A DNA stretch of 12,933 bases, from assembly GCA_023134955.1 (NCBI GenBank), contig JAGLUC010000085.1:1-12933 (forward strand). The letters run 5' to 3'. This DNA comes from Methylococcales bacterium. Its GTDB lineage: Bacteria > Pseudomonadota > Gammaproteobacteria > Methylococcales > Methylomonadaceae. Shown here one piece after another: positions 1-6,200 of this stretch. Each line of letters opens with the position of its first letter. Within the stretch, counting starts at the first letter, position 1. The notes under the pieces were generated by a model that had not been told where the DNA came from, made no database searches, and saw nothing but the letters and a program-made list of their open reading frames with translations. Both the position numbers and the translations under genes were made by a program.

Positions 1-130
1 TGAGGCTCTATGTGTGGATTTGGGATTAGTACTAAATTCATGAAAAGCTGTGTAAACTTGTGTCCTGAAAAGTGTTGTCACATCATTGTGCAAAGATCTC
101 ATTATATGAATAAGCTCTAAGTAAATTTTT

Positions 131-1330
131 TCATACCCTAGACTTAATGTAATCCAACCATTGCTTAGCCACCTTTTTGTTCTTACTATATTGCACTGCT
201 TTTAAAAAAGTTTTTTTCGCTCGTTTTATATTACCCTGCTCATAATGACTCATTCCTAACAATAAATATGTAGACCCTGTATTTTTTAAACGTCCCTTAG
301 CAAGTGCTTTATTCAAAGCAATGATAGCTTTATTCCATTTTTCTTGCGTCACATAAATTTGTCCCAACTGTTGATACAACCTGCCTTTTTCATTAAGTTT
401 AGAGGCAACTTCTAATGCTTTAATAGCATGCTCAAATTCTTTAGCCATCGTCCATGCATGAGCTAAAGTTTCCCAGTTTTTTGAGTCACTTTTAATATTT
501 TTAGCCTCGATTTCTTTCTTTACTAATTTTGCTGCTTTATAAGGTGAATCAATATATAAAAATAAATTAACCAGCGCCAGAATATCTTTTTCGTTAGTGA
601 TAAAGCCTTTTTTATAGGCAAGGTGTTTAACTGATACCGCTTTTTTATATTGTCTGATTTGTTGATAGGTTGAAGCCAATTGCTCCCAATATGGTTTTTT
701 ATCCGGATACAGCTGAATTAAGGTCGTTAATATGGTTGCTGCGGCAGGGTAATTCTCTAGCTCATAATATAAAGCCAGGTTTAATTGGTACCATGATTCT
801 TCAGGTTTTTTTGCAGCACTAATTGCTTTTTTTATATAGGGTAGCGCTTTGGCATATTTTTTTAACTGAGCATAAGCATTAGCCACTAGAACGTTGATTT
901 GTAGATCTGCAGTTGAATTAGTGAAAAGCCATGGTTCCAGTGTTTTGATGGCTAGGTTGTATTACTCTGTTGCCATGTAAAGCTGCCCTAGGTTTAAGAG
1001 GGCATTTTTCATTTGTCCTGTAGGCAAAACGCCTAAGTTAATGGCTTTAGATAAAGTCTCAGCTGCTTTTTTATACTGATTCTTTAATGCATAAACTGAT
1101 GATAGGCTTCGCAGAACGGTGGCTTGTTCGTAACTTTTATCCTTAACATCAGAGAGTATGGATTGTAATTTTTGCTCTGCTTGAGGATAAGACTTTTTTG
1201 CAATCAGTTGTTCAGTTTGGACTAGTTTTTTGTATAGCCAAGGCGAAATCTTGGGCGAGTTACCTTTGTCACCAGCATAAGCGGATGAGAGTAAAGATAA
1301 GCATAAAGCAAAAGCTAATAAGCGCATCAT
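131..1330 (-). pseudogene. TPR-repeat periplasmic protein of the TonB2 operon, interrupted by an in-frame TAA
   Basis: Read from the ATG at 1330, this is one continuous frame of 400 codons with a single internal TAA at 962-964 (codon 123) and a TGA at 131-133. The N-terminus has a signal peptide (hydrophobic residues 4-18, cleavage likely after SSAYA). The rest is TPR-like helical repeats on both sides of the stop. The sequence just before the stop (LGQLYMATE) and just after it (YNLAIKTLEPWL) join as one ordinary TPR helix if the stop is read as Gln, and TAA is one base from CAA. The start overlaps the TonB stop as ATGA, so the gene is the last of the operon. TPR proteins occupy this place in TonB2 operons and are thought to assist the complex in the periplasm; that role is inferred here. 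Without readthrough, translation gives a 122-residue fragment, and a GTG at 886 could restart the remaining 251 residues. Confidence 0.8.
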
Positions 1331-1959
1331 TTTGATAATTTAAATTGGAGGGTTTGTATCGCACGCTGTTCAAAAGCTTCTCCACCAATGATTTTGGCTT
1401 TAAACTTCCAGCGCTTTATAGCTTGTAAGGCTGCTCTATCAAATATCTTACTGGGTTGAGAATCAACTATCACAGGATCTTTTACCGTGCCTTGTTCGGT
1501 AATAGTAAATTCAATTTTTACCCAGCCTTCAATATGTCGGTTTGCTGCTCGCATTGGATACCGAGGTGGAATACGTAGCAGGGGAATAACATTGCTGCTT
1601 ATTTTACCTGCATTTATTTGTATGCCACCGAGTAATGATCCGCTAAACCGATCCGTTTGCAGTGGAATATCTAAGTTAGGCATATCCATTTGGGGGGCTG
1701 GGGTTTGATTCACTTGTACCTGCTGCATTTGCATTTTTGGCGGTGGTGGGTGTTTCTCTGGTGGTGGCTCATCAGGGATTTCACGGTTTTTAGCCTGCAA
1801 TTTAGTTTCACGCTTTAAGCGTACAAACTCTGTCATCTGCAAGTTGTCTGTTTTATTAAAGCGTTGTTGTTGGTTGTTGCTGATCATAGTTTGCATTAAC
1901 CAAAATAAGGCGAGTGAAATAATGATACCGGCAATAACTGAAATAGAAAGTGTCTTCAC
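1327..1959 (-). CDS. tonB: TonB2-type energy transducer TonB
   Basis: This periplasm-spanning protein passes proton-motive-force energy from ExbB/ExbD to outer-membrane receptors by contacting their TonB box. The 210-residue protein has one N-terminal membrane anchor (about residues 7-27), a short Pro-rich linker (about 62-76, EPPPEKHPPPPK) and a C-terminal TonB domain (about 125-208). That domain shows the family marks PRYP near its start and AIKRWKFKAKIIGG near its end. The short linker and length match TonB2-type proteins rather than the longer E. coli TonB. The start is GTG at 1957-1959, overlapping the ExbD stop as GTGA, which argues for translational coupling. Its stop overlaps the next gene's ATG in the same way. 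The reading frame is intact, unlike several neighbours. Confidence 0.93.
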   Translation of the reverse strand: MKTLSISVIAGIIISLALFWLMQTMISNNQQQRFNKTDNLQMTEFVRLKRETKLQAKNREIPDEPPPEKHPPPPKMQMQQVQVNQTPAPQMDMPNLDIPLQTDRFSGSLLGGIQINAGKISSNVIPLLRIPPRYPMRAANRHIEGWVKIEFTITEQGTVKDPVIVDSQPSKIFDRAALQAIKRWKFKAKIIGGEAFEQRAIQTLQFKLSK

Positions 1960-2369
1960 TTGGATTCAATTTCTGTGGCAATGGAGGCATTCATAACACC
2001 TGACAGACGAATTTGATCCATGACCTGAGTTAACACCTTAACCTTAGTTTCTTTGTCTGCGGCAATAACAACTGAGCCAAGAGGTTGCTCGACATGTAAG
2101 CGAGCAACATTAGCTCTAACGGCACGGATATCAACTAAGCGTTTATCAATCCAGACATCGCCATTAGGTCTAATGGCAACAATAATATTGCCTTGTTCTT
2201 TACGGGTCGCTGTTTGTGCGGTTGGACGGTTAACATCTATGCCAGATTCTTTAACAAAAGAGGTTGTGACAATAAAGAAAATCAACATAATAAACACGAT
2301 GTCTAGCATCGGTGTCATATCAATATCGGCTGTTTGTTCGTTGCTAGAACGATTCGATCTGCGACTCAT
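1956..2369 (-). CDS. exbD: Biopolymer transport protein ExbD
   Basis: ExbD forms the proton channel of the TonB motor together with ExbB. The 137-residue protein has a short cytoplasmic N-terminus, one transmembrane helix (about residues 20-42) starting with the family motif DIDMTPMLDIVFIMLIFF, and a periplasmic C-terminal domain. Asp23 inside MLDIVF is the expected channel aspartate, equivalent to Asp25 of E. coli ExbD. The gene starts four bases after the ExbB stop and overlaps the TonB start as GTGA, the usual exbB-exbD-tonB order of TonB2 operons. Length and motifs are normal for the family and the frame is intact. Confidence 0.95.
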   Translation of the reverse strand: MSRRSNRSSNEQTADIDMTPMLDIVFIMLIFFIVTTSFVKESGIDVNRPTAQTATRKEQGNIIVAIRPNGDVWIDKRLVDIRAVRANVARLHVEQPLGSVVIAADKETKVKVLTQVMDQIRLSGVMNASIATEIESK

Positions 2370-2373
2370 AATA

Positions 2374-2886
2374 TTAGTGATATTGTAATAAATCGGTTAA
2401 ATGATGGGTTTCTTCACTGACGCGTTGTTCAATCAGTTTGCTGAAATAAAGCCCTGCAATGGCGATAACCATGCCTGCCATCATTGGAACTGTCGCTTGC
2501 GATACGCCAGAAGCCATTGCGCGGGCATTACCTGTACCTGTGACAGCCATTACATCAAAGACATGGATCATACCTGTTACAGTACCTAATAATCCTAATA
2601 ATGGACATAGGGCGACTAGCATTTTAATAACGGGGACGGTTTTTTCCATACTGACTTTTGCCTCAGAAATAATGCATTCCCTAATAAATAAAGCCCGTTG
2701 CGAGCTTTTATCTGCTCGGTTTTCCCAGTCTTGTCGCCATTGGCTTAGCTGTACTGGGTAACTCTGTCTAAAATACAGTAATCTTTCGACAATTAATGCC
2801 CAAAGGCAAATAGATACCCAGAGGATGACCCACAGGACATCGCCACCGGTATGTAAAAACTGCTGTAGTGAATCAAATAAATCCAT
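2374..2886 (-). CDS. exbB: MotA/TolQ/ExbB proton channel family protein, ExbB2-type
   Basis: This is the inner-membrane channel protein of the TonB motor. The 170-residue protein has three membrane segments: near residues 16-37 (VLWVILWVSICLWALIVERL), around 85-110 with the family stretch LVALCPLLGLLGTVTGMI, and around 128-150 (SQATVPMMAGMVIAIAGLYF). The short N-terminus and roughly 170-residue length fit the ExbB2 type found next to TtpC. The ATG lies two bases after the TtpC stop and the TAA stop is followed four bases later by exbD. The GTVTGM motif also occurs in TtpC upstream, so the operon carries two paralogous ExbB-like proteins. The frame is intact. Confidence 0.93.
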   Translation of the reverse strand: MDLFDSLQQFLHTGGDVLWVILWVSICLWALIVERLLYFRQSYPVQLSQWRQDWENRADKSSQRALFIRECIISEAKVSMEKTVPVIKMLVALCPLLGLLGTVTGMIHVFDVMAVTGTGNARAMASGVSQATVPMMAGMVIAIAGLYFSKLIEQRVSEETHHLTDLLQYH

Positions 2887-2888
2887 TG

Positions 2889-4217
2889 CTATTTTTCTAT
2901 GCGGCGACTAATTAATCCGGCTGTTTGCTCATCCAGAATTTGAACTAACATACGGCTACGAGAAGTGACTAGACTGTGTAAAAATAATAATGGAATGGCA
3001 ACACATAAACCCAGCATAGTGGTAACTAAGGCTTGAGATATCCCGCTGGCCATGAGTTTTGGGTCGCCTGTACCAAATAAACTGATCGACTGAAATGTTG
3101 CAATCATGCCAGTGACTGTTCCTAGTAAGCCAAGTAACGGTGCAACAGCTGCTAATAATTTAATCATGGGTAGGCCTTTTTCGAGTATAGGTATTTCTCG
3201 GGTAATGGCTTCATCCAAAATTAATTCTAAATTATCAGTATCTACTGATGATTGTTTTTGTTCTGCGGCAATAAAAACACGACCTAGGGGGTTATCTTCT
3301 GAGGCAGTGAGCGAGCTTATTTGAGCTGTCATTTTTTGACTGGTAAGGGTTAAGTTAATGAGTCTGATAATGGCATAAATAAAGCCTACTGCACCCATGA
3401 TTAAAATAATGTAACCAATAAAACCACCTTGCTGTACACGTTCAACCGTATCAGGGGCTTGGATAAGCATACTAAGGATGACACCTCTTGTCGGGTCTAT
3501 GCCGACGGCAACAGGTGCTGATGTGGCATTGAACAAGTCTTCTGCCAGACTAAGGTATTGACTATCTGGTTGTCTATCTAAGCGGTTTAGGCGTACGGTA
3601 TCGGGTAAGAATTCTAAGTACTCACCATTAGCCAGTGCGTTAAACTTGCCGATTCTAATGACCTTGGCATCTTGTAATACACCAGAATCTTGAATTTTAC
3701 TGTCATAGTAAACCACTTTTCCAGACTCAGTCATTTCATGTTGCAAGGTAAACCATAAGATTTCTAATTGCTCAATCGTGGGTAATGCTTTGCTATTGGC
3801 AATGTTATTTAATTTATCTGTTCGATTAGGAAATTGTGCGGAAATGATAGATTGGTTTAAATCGGCTTGTAAATCTCCCGCAGCTTGTCTGGCGACACCA
3901 AATAGTTCACCAAGCACGCCACTACGATTTTTTAAATCAGTTTCTAGTTTGCTTAGTGCTTCTTCGTTACTGTCTAAATGAGCTTTAAGTTGCTGGCTTA
4001 ATTTTTCTTGCTGAGCTAACGAAGAGTAAGCTATTTTTAATCGTTGTTGTTACTGGTTTTTTTCTGCTAGAAATTGAGCTTCTCTAGTTTTGTTAATTCT
4101 GGCTTCGATGCCTTGCGTCTTTTTTACATCTCTTAATAACTGGTCTAAGTCAAGGTGTTCAGAAAAAGCGTTTTGTGTGACAAAGCAAAGTAAGCAAATA
4201 AAGATAAAATTTCTCAT
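2889..4217 (-). pseudogene. ttpC: TtpC-like MotA/TolQ/ExbB protein with an N-terminal in-frame stop
   Basis: Full frame runs from the ATG at 4217 to TAG at 2889-2891, 442 residues if one internal TAA (4050-4052, codon 56) is ignored. This is the usual size of TtpC, the extra ExbB-like protein needed by TonB2 systems of vibrios. The N-terminus is a signal peptide (RNFIFICLLCFVTQNAFS), followed by a coiled-coil region rich in Gln, Glu and Lys (about 22-98), then the motif GELFGVARQAAGD. The ExbB domain has membrane helices near 266-290, 351-375 and 391-415 and the stretch APLLGLLGTVTGMIATF. The start is supported by an ATGA overlap with the DUF3450 stop. The stop falls in the coiled coil between KNQ and QQRLK and is one base from CAA (Gln). 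A GTG at 3917 could restart the last 342 residues but lacks the signal peptide. Confidence 0.85.
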
Positions 4218-4986
4218 TGTCCTGCCTCCGCAGTCGGAATAGGTAAAGCCAACAAATCAGAAGCGGTTTCTTTGCGAGCAATACGCAGGCCATTACGAAT
4301 GGCATTACGGTGATCATTGGATAAAACTTGCCATTGTTTTTGTTCTTTATTCCAATAGCCGCTTTCACTGCCATCGAAGCGTTGGTAATACAATGCAACA
4401 CGACCTAATCGTAAAAAATCAACTGAACTGGTCACGCCACTAAATGTTAAATCTGCACGGTAGGCTTCTATGGTATTACCATAATCATTTTCGACTTGAT
4501 AGGCTTCTAAAATACGACGAAACTTCTCGGCATTAGTCACATCAGCTCTGACTATCATCTTTTTAAGTTTGGTCAAGCGTTCAGCTCTTTCTTCTGGCAG
4601 GAAGGGTAAATCCAGGGCTATAAACTGTTCCAGGCTATCAAGCATGCGTAAAATTAATGGCACAATTTCACGTTGAGTAGTTTCTATCTCTTTAAGCTGA
4701 AGTGTTAGCGAGACTTTTTCTTGTTCTTGAGATGTCAGTAAGTCTTTTATGTGTGAGTTGTAAGTCTTTAGTGTTTCTATTTGATGGCTGGCTGAACGAT
4801 ATTGTTCCAGCATTTTTTGTGTTTTATCGCTTAGCCCATCAATTTTTTTTGTGATTGAATGGATGCTTTATTGATAGCTGTTTCAACATTAATTGAGTCA
4901 CTTAAATGATCTGAATAAGTAGGCATTGAGAAAAAGATAATAGCTATCAAGACGATACCAAGAATTGAGCTTTGTGTGAAAATCAT
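4214..4986 (-). pseudogene. DUF3450 family protein of the TonB2 operon, frameshifted in an A8 run
   Basis: DUF3450 proteins are exported coiled-coil proteins encoded just upstream of ttpC in TonB2 operons; their exact job is unsettled. The true start is the ATG at 4986, with ribosome site AAAAGGA six bases upstream. It opens a signal peptide (MIFTQSSILGIVLIAIIFF) and continues to SQKK. At 4843-4850 the coding strand has eight A's, and the frame then ends at a TAA soon after. Adding one A, or slipping back one base, joins it to KKIDGLSDKTQKMLEQY and the rest of the family, giving about 257 residues, the usual length. The downstream part is typical: IETTQREIVPLILRMLDSLE, LDLPFLPEERAERL and FRRILEAYQVENDYGNTIEA. 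An internal ATG at 4813 could start a 199-residue product without signal peptide. The stop overlaps ttpC as ATGA. Confidence 0.85.
4843..4850 (-). other. A8 homopolymer with zero-frame slippery heptamer A-AAA-AAA
   Basis: On the coding strand the run reads TCA CAA AAA AAA TTG in the frame of the DUF3450 start at 4986. The heptamer A AAA AAA is therefore in the zero frame, the arrangement at which ribosomes slip to -1. Runs of this length also cause RNA polymerase slippage. A -1 slip or one extra A in the transcript gives AAA ATT GAT GGG and restores the conserved KKIDGLS sequence. Nothing else here, such as a clear downstream pseudoknot, was identified, so a plain deletion or sequencing error remains possible. 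Confidence 0.6.
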
Positions 4987-5064
4987 AAATATTCCTTTTT
5001 ACTTACTTTATAATTGAAAATTGAGGCCTTATAAATACTGTTAAACTCTTTAATCAAGCCTATG

Positions 5065-5320
5065 CTAGTCTTCTGGCTCATAAATAAAAGACATCTGTCA
5101 TTCGGTAAACGACACCTGCTTTATTACCTTCGTCTTGCCCAATAGTGTCAGATGCTTTGTATCGCTCAATTTTCTCACCTTGTTTAATTACCATTTCCAT
5201 ATTAGCTTTACCAGAATTCTTTACCACGGTCACATCATCCTGACTAAAAGGGTTCAATGCGGTTTTAACGATAATAATTAATAAAGTTATGATAAATGCT
5301 AAAAGTGGTTTTTCGTCCAT
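5065..5320 (-). pseudogene. DUF2149-like small membrane protein, probable C-terminal frameshift
   Basis: As read, this is an 80-residue protein ending at TGA 5078-5080. It has one N-terminal membrane helix (residues 6-22) and then NPFSQDDVTVVKNSGKANME, a stretch typical of DUF2149 proteins, which often sit next to MotA/TolQ/ExbB genes. Family members usually end in a pattern like YRLxDGxxxYVPE. Here the frame reads YRMTDVFYL and stops. The adjacent frame continues from the same place as SFIYEPED and stops at TAG 5065-5067. So one extra base or two missing bases near 5089-5095 have probably shifted the end. The start ATG at 5318-5320 has an in-frame TAA just upstream (5324-5326) and only a weak ribosome site. 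It is the first gene of the TonB2 operon. The family call is from memory of its motif and is moderately sure; no function is known. Confidence 0.65.
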
Positions 5321-5347
5321 TTGTTATCTGCTGATTGCTCATTAAAT

Positions 5348-5383
5348 ATTGGGGCGCAGGCTGAATGAATCCTGCGCCCCAAT
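5348..5383 (-). terminator. Strong 13-bp hairpin between the EF-hand gene and the TonB2 operon
   Basis: The arms 5348-5360 (ATTGGGGCGCAGG) and 5371-5383 (CCTGCGCCCCAAT) pair perfectly over 13 bp around a 10-base loop. The hairpin is very GC-rich for this AT-rich region. On the minus strand it begins seven bases after the EF-hand stop codon and is followed by AATATTTAAT, a poor U tract. It is best read as the terminator of the EF-hand gene or a transcript-stabilising stem that attenuates read-through into the TonB2 operon. Confidence 0.7.
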
Positions 5384-5389
5384 GTCGAA

Positions 5390-6004
5390 CTATTTCCTAG
5401 CTCTACGTTGCTGGCTCATTGTCTGGATTTCTTCTTGGGTAATCACTTGATCATTATTACTATCCAATCTTATAAACATTCTTTCTGATGATGCTTTATT
5501 TTCTTCTACACTAATCACACCATCACCATTTGTATCAATTTTAGGGAAGTAATGGCTAGTTTTTTTAAAGCGTGATTTTTCTGATGAACGCTCTTCTTTT
5601 GTTAAAAAACCATCACCATCTTTGTCTAATTTGGCGAATTTTTTTTCAGCCCATCTATTCTTGGCATCTAAATACTCTTGTTTGCTGACTTGACCATCAT
5701 TATCAGCATCCATTTTTGATTTGTTTTTTTTAGCCATTTTTTTATGACTGGCCTTGGTGTTATTTTTAAACTCTTCCTTGCTGACCACGCCATTATTGTC
5801 AGCATCCATTTTTTTAAAGCGTTGTTCCATTGCGATATCAAACTCTGCTTTAGTGACCTGATTATCACCATCAGCATCAAACTTATTAATAAATTTACTT
5901 AAATGACTGCCTTGCCCTTTTTTTGGCTGATAGGCAAAAGAACTACTGCTAAAAATGGCTGTTGATAAAAGAATAGCTGTTCCAATGGTAAATTGCTTTT
6001 TCAT
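5390..6004 (-). CDS. Secreted six-EF-hand calcium-binding protein
   Basis: The 204-residue protein starts with a signal peptide (about residues 1-24, ending SSSSFA), so it is exported to the periplasm or beyond. It then carries six EF-hand loops at about residues 43-54, 67-78, 99-110, 127-138, 157-168 and 181-192, each with the D-x-D/N-x-D/N-G pattern and a Glu at loop position 12 (for example DADNNGVVSKEE and DTNGDGVISVEE). The linkers are rich in Lys, and the C-terminus is basic (QQRRARK). It should bind several Ca2+ ions; whether it buffers, senses or stabilises something is unknown. The ATG has an AAGG ribosome site seven bases upstream. It sits between the receptor/PepSY genes and the TonB2 operon, separated from each by hairpins, so a working link is only suggested by position. 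Confidence 0.9.
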   Translation of the reverse strand: MKKQFTIGTAILLSTAIFSSSSFAYQPKKGQGSHLSKFINKFDADGDNQVTKAEFDIAMEQRFKKMDADNNGVVSKEEFKNNTKASHKKMAKKNKSKMDADNDGQVSKQEYLDAKNRWAEKKFAKLDKDGDGFLTKEERSSEKSRFKKTSHYFPKIDTNGDGVISVEENKASSERMFIRLDSNNDQVITQEEIQTMSQQRRARK

Positions 6005-6164
6005 TTTTATACCTTGAGGTTAATTGATTGTAGTGATAATTGTTTTTAATCATCATCGCCTGTATAACGCTAACTGTGAAAAAAACTGTCTATTTTTATT
6101 TAAATATGTTTTGTAGACCCCCCCCCTTCGACTCGATGACAATCGATAGCTTATAAAAGAAAAC
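6005..6164 (-). promoter_or_regulatory. Leader region of the EF-hand gene with a C9 run and a weak Fur-like AT palindrome
   Basis: This spacer should hold the promoter of the EF-hand gene. It contains the ribosome site AAGG before the ATG. An AT-rich, partly palindromic stretch at 6035-6057 (gataattgtttttaatcatc on the plus strand) resembles a degenerate Fur box but matches poorly. A run of nine C's lies at 6118-6126 (G9 in the transcript sense), followed by a small TCGAT/ATCGA inverted repeat at 6133-6146. No convincing -35/-10 pair stands out, although TATACA near 6060 could be a -10. Confidence 0.3.
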
Positions 6165-6200
6165 AGCATGATTTAAATCGTGCTAAGGGCTATACCCTTA
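6161..6200 (-). terminator. Palindromes at the 3' end of the PepSY gene, probable terminator
   Basis: On the minus strand two adjacent inverted repeats follow the end of the PepSY gene. The first, TAAGGG-TATAG-CCCTTA (6184-6200), includes the stop codon itself. The second, GCACGATTTAAATCATGC (6166-6183), is an 18-base palindrome with two G-T wobble pairs. The second is followed directly by TGTTTTCTTTT, a usable T tract, so this looks like a factor-independent terminator for the receptor-PepSY transcript. The stem is AT-rich and weaker than the other two terminators here. Confidence 0.5.

Noticed and set aside
1..102. Open minus-strand frame from an ATG at 102 running off the left edge (starts MRSLHNDVTTLFRTQVYT).
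   Set aside because: Only 34 codons are visible, there is no clear ribosome site and I recognise no family. It could be the start of a real gene, but cannot be supported here.
2053..2388. Long plus-strand open frames opposite exbD, exbB, ttpC and other genes.
   Set aside because: They lie wholly opposite well-conserved minus-strand genes, have no family motifs and no ribosome sites; they are shadows.
131..4217. Reassignment of TAA to glutamine, suggested by two TAA codons at Gln positions.
   Set aside because: exbB (2374), PepSY (6198), the receptor (7668, right after the terminal Phe), the DsbD-like gene (9915) and the reductase (11521, TAATG overlap) all end at TAA where their families end. 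The third lesion is a frameshift.
6035..6057. Fur box before the EF-hand gene.
   Set aside because: AT-rich and only partly palindromic; too few matches to the 19-bp consensus to call on its own.
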